Of a stretch of 52,512 bases of DNA, positions 24,413 through 32,719 are shown piece after piece. Every line of letters starts with the position of its first letter. Position 1 is the first letter of the stretch. Source of the stretch: an uncultured Senegalimassilia sp. (GTDB taxonomy: Bacteria > Actinomycetota > Coriobacteriia > Coriobacteriales > Eggerthellaceae); the NCBI RefSeq assembly GCF_902464545.1, contig NZ_CABQJR010000017.1:1-52512 (forward strand), read 5' to 3'. Position numbers and translations under genes: made by a program. The notes under the pieces were generated by a model. That model saw nothing but the letters and a program-made list of their open reading frames with translations, was not told where the DNA came from and ran no database searches.

Positions 24413-27400
24413 CTAGTCCGTGAAGTACTTCACGCCGCTTTCGAACAGGGGCATGAACTTGTTGCCCGGAACGTTCTTGTACAGACCGTCGCCGCGGCGC
24501 TCCACGTGGCCCATCTTGCCGAGCACGCGACCGTCGGGGCTGGTGATGCCCTCGATGGCCATGACGGAGCCGTTGGGGTTCACGTCCCAATCCATGCTGG
24601 GCTGGCCGGCCTCGTCAACGTACTGCGTGGCGATGCGGCCCGTGGCCTCGAGCTGGTGCTGCAGCTCAGGGCTGCACACGAAGCGGCCCTCGCCGTGGCT
24701 GATGGCCACGGTGTGGATATCGCCGGGCTCGCACTGGGACAGCCAGGGGCTCAGGTTGCTGGCCACGCGCGTGCGCACCAGGCGGCTCTGATGGCGGCCG
24801 ATGGTGTTGAACGTGAGCGTGGGGCACTCGTCGTCCATGGGGCGGATGTCGCCGTACGGCACCAGGCCCAGCTTCACGAGCGCCTGGAAGCCGTTGCAGA
24901 TGCCCAGCATCAGGCCATCGCGGTTGAACAGCAGGTCGCGCACGGCCTCGGTGACCTCGGGGGCGCGGAAGAAGGCCGTGATGAACTTCGCCGAACCGTC
25001 GGGCTCATCGCCGCCGGAGAAGCCGCCGGGCAGCATGATGATCTGGCTGTTCTTGATGGCCTCCACCAGCGCCTTCGTGCTCTCGGCAACGGCCGAGGGC
25101 GTGAGGTTGTTGATGACCAGCGTGTCGGCCACGGCGCCCGCCTGCTCGAACGCGCGAGCGGAATCGTACTCGCAGTTCGTGCCCGGGAACACGGGGATGA
25201 TCACACGCGGGCGCGCGATGGTGCCGTTGTACGTGAGCGGCAGGCGGTTGTCCACCGTCACCTGCTTCACGGCCTCGCCCTCCTGGCGGTACGGGTACAC
25301 GCTCTCGATGGCGCCCTCCCATGCCTCCTGCAGCGCGGCCATGTCGAGCTCCTCGCCCGCGGCGATGAAGCAGTAGTCCTCGGTAGTGGTGCCCAGCACG
25401 ACCACGTCCAGGTTGTCGGTTGCGGCGGGCAGCTGTGCGTTATCTGCCAGCTCCACCAGGAAGCTGCCGTACGCGGGCGCGAACAGCGCGTCGACGTCGA
25501 CGTCGTCGAGCTTCACGCCCAGGCCGTTGCCCACGCACATCTTGAACAGCGACTCGGCCATGCAGCCGTAACCCGGCGTGCAAACCGCCAGCGCAGCACC
25601 GTTGCCGATGAGCTCCTGCACGGCGTCCATGGCCGCCAGCGCATCCTCTGCCGCAGGCGCGATGCCCTCGGCGTCGTAGCAGCGCGGGGCGACCAGCGCC
25701 ACGCGATGGCCGGCACCCTTGAACTCGGGGGACGTCACGCGACCGACCTTGCCCACCGCCGTGGCGAACGACACGAGCGTGGGCGGCACGTCGAGCTGCT
25801 CGAAGCTGCCGGACATGGAGTCCTTGCCGCCGATGGAGCCGATGCCCAGATCGACCTGCGCCATGAGCGCGCCCAGGACGGCAGCCGTGGGCTTGCCCCA
25901 GCGCTTCGCGTCGCCGCGCAGGCTTTCGAAGTACTCCTGGAACGTCAGGTACATATCCTGGCGCTTGAAACCGGCAGCCACCAGGCGCGCGACCGATTCG
26001 ACCACGGCAACGTACGAGCCGGTGAACTGGTCGGCCTCGGTGAGGTAGGGGTTGAAGCCCCAGGCCATGCCGCTGCACGTGGTGGTCTCGCCGCCCACGG
26101 GCAGCTTGGCGACCATGGCCTGCGCCGGCGTCAGCTGGTTCTTGCCGCCGAAGGGCATGAGCACCGTGGCCGCGCCGATGGTGGAGTCGAAGCGCTCGGA
26201 CAGGCCCTTGTTCGAGCACACGTTCAGGTCGGTGACCAGGGAATTCATACGCTGCGCAAGGGTATCGCCTTCCCACGTGCGCTCGTAGGCGCCCGCCTGG
26301 CCCACATGCACGGCCTGCTGCTTCGGCGCGCCGTTGCTCGCCAGGAACTCGCGGCTGAGGTCGATGATGGCGCTGTCGTTCCACATGACGCGCACGCGCG
26401 CATCGTCGGTGACCTCGGCGACCACGGTGGCCTCGAGGTTCTCCTCGCGCGCATAGCGCAGGAACTCGTCCACGTCGGAAGCGGCGATAGCACAGGCCAT
26501 GCGCTCCTGGGACTCGGAGATGGCCAGCTCGGTGCCGTCCAGACCCTCGTACTTCTTCGGCACCTTGTTCAGGTTGATGCGCAGGCCGTCGGCCAGCTCG
26601 CCGATGGCGACGGACACGCCGCCCGCACCGAAGTCGTTGCAGCGCTTGATGAGGCGCGTGGCCTCGCCGCGGCGGAACAGGCGCTGGATCTTGCGCTCCT
26701 CGGGCGGATTGCCCTTCTGCACCTCGGCGCCGCAATGCTCCAGCGACTCCAGGTTGTGCTCCTTGGAGCTGCCCGTGGCGCCACCGATGCCGTCACGGCC
26801 GGTGCGGCCGCCCAGCAGCACCACCACGTCGCCCGCCTCGGGCGTCTCGCGGCGCACATGGTCGGCAGGCGTTGCGGCAACAACGGCGCCGATCTCCATG
26901 CGCTTGGCCACGTAACCGGGGTGATACAGCTCGTTGACCTGGCCGGTTGCCAGACCGATCTGGTTGCCGTAGCTGGAATAGCCAGCAGCGGCCGTGGTGA
27001 CCAGCTTGCGCTGCGGCAGCTTGCCGGGCAGCGTCTCGGACACGGGCGCCAGCGGGTTGGCGGCACCGGTGACGCGCATGGCCTGGTACACGTAGCTGCG
27101 GCCCGACAAGGGGTCGCGGATGGCGCCGCCCAGGCACGTTGCCGCGCCGCCGAACGGCTCGATCTCCGTGGGATGGTTGTGCGTCTCGTTCTTGAACAGG
27201 TACAGCCAGTCCTGCTCCTCGCCGTCGACGTCCACCTTGCACTTCACCGTGCAGGCGTTGATCTCCTCGGACTCGTCCAGGCCCGTGAGCACGCCCTTGG
27301 ACTTGAGCCACTTCGCGCCGATGGTGCCCATGTCCATCAGGCAGACGGGCTTGGCCTGGCGACCCAGCTCGTTGCGCATGTCCATATACTGGTCGAAGGC

Positions 27401-28132
27401 GGCCTGCACGCGCGGGTCGTCGATGGCAACGTCGGTCATCTCGGTGCCGAACGTGGTGTGGCGGCAGTGATCGGACCAGTAGGTGTCAATCATCTTGATC
27501 TCGGTGATGGTCGGGCAGCGGCCCTCGCTCTGGAAGTACTGCTGGCAAAACGCCAGGTCGGCCTCGTCCATAGCCAGCTCGCGGTCGGCGATGAACTGCG
27601 CCAGGCCCGCGGCGTCAAGGTCGAGGAAGCCCTCGAGCACCTCGACCGGCTCGGGCTGGGGCTGCGCCATGGCCAGCGTGTCGCGCTGCTCAAGCGTTGC
27701 CTCGCGCGCCTCGATGGGGTTGATGACGTAATGCTTGATGGCCTGGACGTCCTGATCGGACAGCGGGCCGGACAGCAGGTACACCTTCGCGCTGCGGACC
27801 TCGGGGCGCTCGCCCTGGCTGATCAGCTGGATGCACTCGCTTGCCGAAGCCGCGCGCTGGTCGAACTGGCCGGGCAGGAACTCCACGGCGAACACCTGCG
27901 CGCCGTCGGCCTGGGGCAGCTCGGTCGAGGCGACATCGACCTGGGGCTCGCTGAACACGGTGGGAACGCACTGATCGAACAGCTCCTGCGAGATGCCCTC
28001 CACGTCGTAGCGGTTCACCAGGCGCAAACCCTCGAGCGAGGTGATGCCCAGGATGCTGCGCAGCTCGTGCGCCAGCTGCTGGGCCTCAACGTCGAAGCCG
28101 GGCTTCTTCTCCACATAGATGCGGGAAACCAT
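24413..28132 (-). CDS. purL: Phosphoribosylformylglycinamidine synthase, single-chain clostridial type
   Basis: The start at 28132 (MVSRIYVEKKPGFDVEAQQL) has AGGAAGGA at 5 bp; the longer frame is unsupported. The 1239-residue product joins the ATP-dependent FGAM synthetase part (TYWSDHCRHTTF near 265, KNETHNHPTEIEPFGGAATCLGG near 320, GGKDSMSG near 780) to a C-terminal class I glutamine amidotransferase (IPVFPGTNCEYD, nucleophile cysteine in LGICNGFQALVKLG, HGEGRF). The length is that of the Firmicutes/Actinobacteria single-chain form (about 1240) rather than the 1290-1300 of E. coli. It converts FGAR to FGAM in purine synthesis. purC lies 0.9 kb upstream. Confidence 0.97.
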   Translation of the reverse strand: MVSRIYVEKKPGFDVEAQQLAHELRSILGITSLEGLRLVNRYDVEGISQELFDQCVPTVFSEPQVDVASTELPQADGAQVFAVEFLPGQFDQRAASASECIQLISQGERPEVRSAKVYLLSGPLSDQDVQAIKHYVINPIEAREATLEQRDTLAMAQPQPEPVEVLEGFLDLDAAGLAQFIADRELAMDEADLAFCQQYFQSEGRCPTITEIKMIDTYWSDHCRHTTFGTEMTDVAIDDPRVQAAFDQYMDMRNELGRQAKPVCLMDMGTIGAKWLKSKGVLTGLDESEEINACTVKCKVDVDGEEQDWLYLFKNETHNHPTEIEPFGGAATCLGGAIRDPLSGRSYVYQAMRVTGAANPLAPVSETLPGKLPQRKLVTTAAAGYSSYGNQIGLATGQVNELYHPGYVAKRMEIGAVVAATPADHVRRETPEAGDVVVLLGGRTGRDGIGGATGSSKEHNLESLEHCGAEVQKGNPPEERKIQRLFRRGEATRLIKRCNDFGAGGVSVAIGELADGLRINLNKVPKKYEGLDGTELAISESQERMACAIAASDVDEFLRYAREENLEATVVAEVTDDARVRVMWNDSAIIDLSREFLASNGAPKQQAVHVGQAGAYERTWEGDTLAQRMNSLVTDLNVCSNKGLSERFDSTIGAATVLMPFGGKNQLTPAQAMVAKLPVGGETTTCSGMAWGFNPYLTEADQFTGSYVAVVESVARLVAAGFKRQDMYLTFQEYFESLRGDAKRWGKPTAAVLGALMAQVDLGIGSIGGKDSMSGSFEQLDVPPTLVSFATAVGKVGRVTSPEFKGAGHRVALVAPRCYDAEGIAPAAEDALAAMDAVQELIGNGAALAVCTPGYGCMAESLFKMCVGNGLGVKLDDVDVDALFAPAYGSFLVELADNAQLPAATDNLDVVVLGTTTEDYCFIAAGEELDMAALQEAWEGAIESVYPYRQEGEAVKQVTVDNRLPLTYNGTIARPRVIIPVFPGTNCEYDSARAFEQAGAVADTLVINNLTPSAVAESTKALVEAIKNSQIIMLPGGFSGGDEPDGSAKFITAFFRAPEVTEAVRDLLFNRDGLMLGICNGFQALVKLGLVPYGDIRPMDDECPTLTFNTIGRHQSRLVRTRVASNLSPWLSQCEPGDIHTVAISHGEGRFVCSPELQHQLEATGRIATQYVDEAGQPSMDWDVNPNGSVMAIEGITSPDGRVLGKMGHVERRGDGLYKNVPGNKFMPLFESGVKYFTD

Positions 28133-28303
28133 GGACGTCCTTCCTAGTCGTATGTGCAGATGGCGAGCCATCCGCGATCGTGCGGGACAAGGGCGACGGC
28201 CCTGCCCCGCTTCCTTCCTAAAATGCAAGCGGGCACCGCGCGGGCACCCGTTTGTTTTCCGTCTTGCTGGGCCGAGACGGGCTGGCGGCCTGTTTGGCCG
28301 TGC

Positions 28304-28882
28304 CTACTCGTCCTTCTTCTTTTTGCCGAAGCCGAACAGGCCCTTCTTCTGGGGCTCGGACTCGGCGGGCTGCTCGGCCGCCTGCTTCTCGGCGGCGCGC
28401 TGCTGCGCCTTGGCCTTCTTCTCGGCGGCGCGCATCTCCTTGGTGGGGTGGTTGAGCACCTCGTCGGCGTACTTCTGGCGCGCCTTGCGGCACTTGCCCA
28501 TGTCGATGTAGAGGGCGGCGATGATGAACACGTAGGCCAGCGCCAGGGTGACGTACATGATGGGCGCGGGCATGCCGAGGTTGTTGCCGGCGAAGCTGAC
28601 CACGGTCAGGACGATGGCCAGGATCAGGCACACCCACCAGATCTTGCGCAGGCGCTTGTACTCGGCGGTAGGCGGGTTGTAGAACTGGCGATCGCGCTCG
28701 GCGTCCTTGGCGCGCTGCTGCTTGCGCTCGGCCTTCTTCTGCTGGGGCGTCTTCTTCGTGGACTGGATGCGCACCGAGGATGCGGCCTTCGAGACCGGCT
28801 TCGCGGAAGCGGCCGACTTGCGCGTGGCGCCCTTGCGGTCCTCGGATTGGTAGCGCTCGTTCATGGGGTTGCGTTGTGTCAT
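28304..28882 (-). CDS. Two-helix membrane protein with Lys/Arg-rich tails, function unknown
   Basis: The start at 28882 has AAGGAG at 5 bp. The 192-residue protein has a basic N-terminal tail (KKTPQQKKAERKQQRAKDAERD), two membrane helices at about 80-125 separated by a very short loop, and a Lys/Ala/Gln-rich C-terminal tail that should form a coiled coil and ends GLFGFGKKKKDE. Both tails would be cytoplasmic. No function is known. It sits between purC and purL on the same strand, which may mean cotranscription with the purine genes or only location. Confidence 0.75.
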   Translation of the reverse strand: MTQRNPMNERYQSEDRKGATRKSAASAKPVSKAASSVRIQSTKKTPQQKKAERKQQRAKDAERDRQFYNPPTAEYKRLRKIWWVCLILAIVLTVVSFAGNNLGMPAPIMYVTLALAYVFIIAALYIDMGKCRKARQKYADEVLNHPTKEMRAAEKKAKAQQRAAEKQAAEQPAESEPQKKGLFGFGKKKKDE

Positions 28883-29066
28883 TCTCACTCCTTCGCCCGC
28901 CTGCCGGCAGGCGAACCTTCTTCTGCTGCGGTCGCGTGCGGCGCCCCGCATCTCCTTCGGCGCGCGGCCCGGCTTGACGCCGGCGCCGCTTGCCTGGGGC
29001 CGATCCGGGACGCCGCATGCGCCCTTGCGAACCTGTACTGCTTATGCGGCCCTGCCGGGCCTGGGG

Positions 29067-29939
29067 CTAGAACTCGAACTTCTTGCCGGAGATCTTCTCG
29101 TAAGCCGCGATGTACTTCTGGCTGGTGCGTTCGATGACCTCCTGGGGCAGATGCGGGGGGTTGCCCTGACGGTCCCAGTTGGCGTTGAGCCAGTCGCGCA
29201 CGTACTGCTTGTCGAAGCTGGCCTGGTCGCGGCCCGGCTCGTAGGCATCGCCCGGCCAGAAGCGGCTGGAGTCGGGCGTGAGCACCTCGTCGGCCAGGAT
29301 AATCTGGCCGTCGATGACGCCGAACTCGAACTTCGTGTCGGCGATGATGATGCCGTTCTCGGCAGCGTGGTCGCGGGCGACGGAGTACACCTTGATGGCC
29401 AGGTCGCGCAGCTGCGTGGCGGCGTCCTCGCCGAGGATCTCCGCGCAGCGCTCGAAGCTGATGTTCTCATCGTGGTCGCCGATCTCGGCCTTCGTGGAGG
29501 GCGTGAAGATGGGCTCGGGGAGCTTGGAGGAGTTCACCAGGCCCTCGGGCAGCTGGATGCCGCACACGGTGCCCTGCTTCTGGTACTCCTTCAGGCCGCT
29601 GCCGGCAAGATAGCCGCGCACGATGCACTCGACGGGGAACATCTCGGCCTTCTTCACCAGCATGAAGCGGCCGCGCAGGTAGTCGGCGTAGGGCTTGAAC
29701 TGCTCGGGCAGGTCGGCCACGTCGGCGCTGATCAGATGATTGCCGATGACGTCCTTGAGCTGGTCGAGCCAGAACAGCGAGATCTGCGTGAGCACCGCGC
29801 CCTTATGCGGGATCTCGTCCTCCAGGATGTAATCGAACGCCGAGATGCGGTCGGTGGCCACCATCAGCAGCTTGTCGCCCAGGTCGTAGATGTCGCGCAC
29901 CTTGCCCTGTGCGTCCGGCTTGATATCGATTCCGCTCAT
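29067..29939 (-). CDS. purC: SAICAR synthetase
   Basis: The 290-residue protein has the PurC blocks GKVRDIYDLGDKLLMVATDRISAFD, VECIVRGYLAGSG, KLPEPIFTPSTKAEIGDHDENI and IIADTKFEFG...LADEVLTPDSSRFW. It joins CAIR and aspartate with ATP in purine synthesis. At 290 residues it is the longer form common in actinobacteria and yeast-like PurC. The gene begins 102 bp after the histidine kinase stop; AAAGGA lies 9 bp before the ATG. Confidence 0.97.
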   Translation of the reverse strand: MSGIDIKPDAQGKVRDIYDLGDKLLMVATDRISAFDYILEDEIPHKGAVLTQISLFWLDQLKDVIGNHLISADVADLPEQFKPYADYLRGRFMLVKKAEMFPVECIVRGYLAGSGLKEYQKQGTVCGIQLPEGLVNSSKLPEPIFTPSTKAEIGDHDENISFERCAEILGEDAATQLRDLAIKVYSVARDHAAENGIIIADTKFEFGVIDGQIILADEVLTPDSSRFWPGDAYEPGRDQASFDKQYVRDWLNANWDRQGNPPHLPQEVIERTSQKYIAAYEKISGKKFEF

Positions 29940-30041
29940 GCCTGCTTATCCTTTCCCCATGAGAGTTGCGCCGGGCGCGGGCGGCGCCCAGCCGGCATTT
30001 GCGCGCCGTTTGCGGCGTGACTGTAACGTTGCCATTATCGT

Positions 30042-31787
30042 CTATTTTCCGTCGTCGTGCGACCGCCCGAACGGTATCCCCGTTTTCTGCGCATGTTGCT
30101 GCGCGCGTTGCTGCTCCTTCTGCTGCCGTTGCGCCTCGCGCTGCTGCTGGCGCTGTTGCAGCTGCTGCTCGCGCTGCTGCTGTTGCTGCTGGCGCTGCTG
30201 TTGACGCTGCTCGCGCTGCTCGTCGCCCTCGTAGTACAGCGGCAGGTTGATGGTGAAGCAGGCGCCCACGCCCTTCTCGCCCTCGACGTCCACGTAGCCG
30301 TTGTGGCGGTCGACGATCTCCTTCACCACGGAAAGGCCGATGCCCAGGCCGCCGCTTTCGCGCGTGCGGCCGGCGTCCGCGCGCCAGAAGCGGGAGAACA
30401 CCATCTTCGCCTCGTCGGGCGAAAGGCCGATGCCCGTGTCGCGCACGGCGATAGCGCACATGCCCTCGTGGCTGGACACGCTGACGGTGATGGTGCCGCC
30501 TTCGGGCGTGTAGCGCACCGCGTTGGAGATGAGGTTGGCTGTGGCTTGACGGATCATGTCCGCATCGCCGCGCACGCGCACGCCGCGCTCCACCTCGTAG
30601 ATGAGCTTGAGGCCCGAGTCGGACACGTAGGCCTCGTGCGTGGCGATGATGCCGCTGATGAGGTCGCCCACCTCGAGCACTTCCTTCTTCATGGGCGTGC
30701 TGCGATTCTCCAGGCGCGAAAGCTTCAGGATGGCGTCGACCAAACGGCTTAGACGTTTGACCTCGCCGTTCACCGTTTCAAGGCGCTCCTCGTCGGCATC
30801 GAACACGCCGTCGACCATGGCCTCGACCGTTGCCTGGATGGCCATGAGCGGCGTGCGCAGCTCATGCGCGACGTCGGTGGTCAGGCGGCGTTCGAGCTTG
30901 CGGTCGCGCTCGATGGAGTCGGCCATCTCGTCGAAGGTCATGCCCAGGCGCGCGATCTCGTCCTCGCCGCGGATGCCCGTGCGCGCCGACAGGTCGCCTT
31001 CCTTGATGGCGCGGGCGGTCTGCGCCATGGTGTTGACGGGGCGCACCAGGGTGCGCGCGAACAGGAAGCCGATGCACGACGCCAGCACGATGGCCAGCAC
31101 CGTTGCGAACACCATTGCCTGGTAGGAGTTGTTGGAGAACTGCTCGTCGGCCTGCGTGAGCAGGGTTTCGCTTCCGTACACCCAGATGCGCACGGACCCT
31201 ACGGCCGCACCGCCATACTCGATGGGCGCGCTGGCGAACTGCTGGCTGGCGCTGACCGGCGGCGCCAAGGTGCGCCCGCTGTCCGAGTTCGGCGACATGC
31301 CCGCGCCCGATTCGCTTCGGGACGACCCCGTGCCGTCGTCGATGGTGACCGCCGAGGAATCGTACACGGCCTTGCCCGTGGTGTTGTCGATAACGGCCAC
31401 GCCCACGCCGCTGTTCAGGCTTTCGGCGTACTTCGCCACGGCCTCGACCTGCGGGTCGTGCAGGGTGTGGGAGGTGTTGTACACCTCCTCGATGCGCGTT
31501 GCCGTGCTTTCGGCGAGCGACTCCATGTTCTCCTGCGTGTAGGTATGGAAATGTTGCTGCCACACGAACGACAGCACGCCGATGGCCACCATGGCGGTCA
31601 TGGCGGCGATCAGGGCGAACGCCATGGTCATGCGCGTGGTGTACGTCAGGCTGTTCCACCAGTTCACCACGCCCTGGTACGGCTTGCGCCTTTTCTTTTC
31701 CTCGGAGGGGCGCTCAACCACGACCGGCCCCGTGGTGGCGGAGCCGGTCGAAGGAGCGTCTTGCGTTGTGTTGGTATCGGTATCCAC
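30042..31787 (-). CDS. Sensor histidine kinase with Gln-rich C-terminal tail
   Basis: GTG start at 31787. The 581-residue kinase has a cytoplasmic N-terminus, a membrane helix near 50-75, an extracytoplasmic sensor region (to about 230), a second helix, HAMP (RTLVRPVNTMAQTARAIKEGD), HisKA with DVAHELRTPLMAI carrying the phosphorylated His, and HATPase_c (NLISNAVRYTPEGG, DTGIGLSPDE, GGLGIGLSVV). It should phosphorylate the regulator encoded 68 bp upstream. After the ATPase domain, residues about 522-567 form an unusual Gln/Arg tail made of repeated RQQQ and REQQ units, encoded by 30087-30224. The signal it senses is unknown. Confidence 0.93.
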   Translation of the reverse strand: MDTDTNTTQDAPSTGSATTGPVVVERPSEEKKRRKPYQGVVNWWNSLTYTTRMTMAFALIAAMTAMVAIGVLSFVWQQHFHTYTQENMESLAESTATRIEEVYNTSHTLHDPQVEAVAKYAESLNSGVGVAVIDNTTGKAVYDSSAVTIDDGTGSSRSESGAGMSPNSDSGRTLAPPVSASQQFASAPIEYGGAAVGSVRIWVYGSETLLTQADEQFSNNSYQAMVFATVLAIVLASCIGFLFARTLVRPVNTMAQTARAIKEGDLSARTGIRGEDEIARLGMTFDEMADSIERDRKLERRLTTDVAHELRTPLMAIQATVEAMVDGVFDADEERLETVNGEVKRLSRLVDAILKLSRLENRSTPMKKEVLEVGDLISGIIATHEAYVSDSGLKLIYEVERGVRVRGDADMIRQATANLISNAVRYTPEGGTITVSVSSHEGMCAIAVRDTGIGLSPDEAKMVFSRFWRADAGRTRESGGLGIGLSVVKEIVDRHNGYVDVEGEKGVGACFTINLPLYYEGDEQREQRQQQRQQQQQQREQQLQQRQQQREAQRQQKEQQRAQQHAQKTGIPFGRSHDDGK

Positions 31788-31855
31788 GTGGGCTCGCGGC
31801 CTTTCTTCTGGGAAGGGAGGCGCGGCCGAGCGCTGGCGGCCGCGCGGCGGCTAGC

Positions 31856-32566
31856 TTACTGACCCTGCTTGGTGGGGTCTTCGAAGCGGTAGCCCACGCC
31901 GTGCACGGTGTGCAGCCACTTGGGGTTGCGCGGGTTGTCGCCGATCTTGGCGCGCAGGTTCTTCACGTGGGAGTCGATGGTGCGCTCGTAGCCCTCGAAG
32001 TCATAGCCGAGCACCTTCTCGACCAGCTCCATACGAGAGTACACGCGGCCCGGGTAGCGGGACAGCGTGGTGAGCAGCTTGAACTCGCTGGCCGTGAGGT
32101 CGATCTCCTTGCCGGAGACCATGACCTTGTGGCCGGACACGTCGATGGTGAGCTCGCCGAACTCGAGCACCTCGCGCTGGGGCTCGGAATCGGCGTGCAC
32201 GCGGCGCAGCAGCGCGCGGGCGCGGGCGACCAGCTCGCGCGGGCTGAACGGCTTGACCAGATAGTCGTCGGCGCCCAGCTCCAGGCCGATGATGCGATCC
32301 TCGACCTCGCCCTTGGCGGTGAGCATGATGATGGGCACGTCGGAGTTGTCGCGGATGGCGCGGCAGACGCGCTCGCCGGGAACGCGCGGGAGCATGAGGT
32401 CGAGGATGACCAGGTCGAAGTGGTGCTTGGAGAATTCCTCCAGCGCCTCCTGGCCGTCGCCGACGGCGGTTACCCAATAACTCTCGCGCTCAAGATATGC
32501 GGTTACGGCATCGCGGATGGCCTTCTCGTCCTCCACCAGCAGGATGCGCCTGGTTTCGTTGCTCAT
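31856..32566 (-). CDS. OmpR/PhoB-family response regulator
   Basis: The 236-residue protein has a receiver domain (ILLVEDEKAIR acidic pocket, phospho-acceptor Asp in LVILDLMLPRVPG, MLTAKGEVEDR, conserved Lys in YLVKPFSPREL) and a winged-helix C-terminus (LTASEFKLLTTLSRYPGRVYSR, YERTIDSHVKNLRAKIG, TVHGVGYRFE). It is first in an operon with the histidine kinase. AAGGAG at 6 bp supports the start. OmpR-family regulators bind 10-11-bp direct repeats such as those at 52346-52378, but nothing links this protein to that site. Confidence 0.96.
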   Translation of the reverse strand: MSNETRRILLVEDEKAIRDAVTAYLERESYWVTAVGDGQEALEEFSKHHFDLVILDLMLPRVPGERVCRAIRDNSDVPIIMLTAKGEVEDRIIGLELGADDYLVKPFSPRELVARARALLRRVHADSEPQREVLEFGELTIDVSGHKVMVSGKEIDLTASEFKLLTTLSRYPGRVYSRMELVEKVLGYDFEGYERTIDSHVKNLRAKIGDNPRNPKWLHTVHGVGYRFEDPTKQGQ

Positions 32567-32703
32567 GGTTCACTCCTTAGGAAGCTGCTTTCCATGCTTT
32601 CATCACCTCGCACGCACGTCCCCTTTGCGCGGCCGTGCGGGTGAAGGGTGTTTGGGTTTATTGTAACAAGTCAAGTCAAACCCCCTCGCGCCTGTAGGCG
32701 AAA

Positions 32704-32712
32704 TGACATAAT
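32704..32712 (+). promoter_or_regulatory. Extended -10 promoter placed for leaderless start
   Basis: TGACATAAT fits the extended -10 form TGnTAnnnT loosely (CATAAT for TATAAT). Seven bases separate it from the ATG at 32720, so transcription would begin at or next to the start codon. No ribosome site or -35 is visible. The same geometry occurs before the LuxR gene at 48554. Confidence 0.5.
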
Positions 32713-32719
32713 TACCGCC

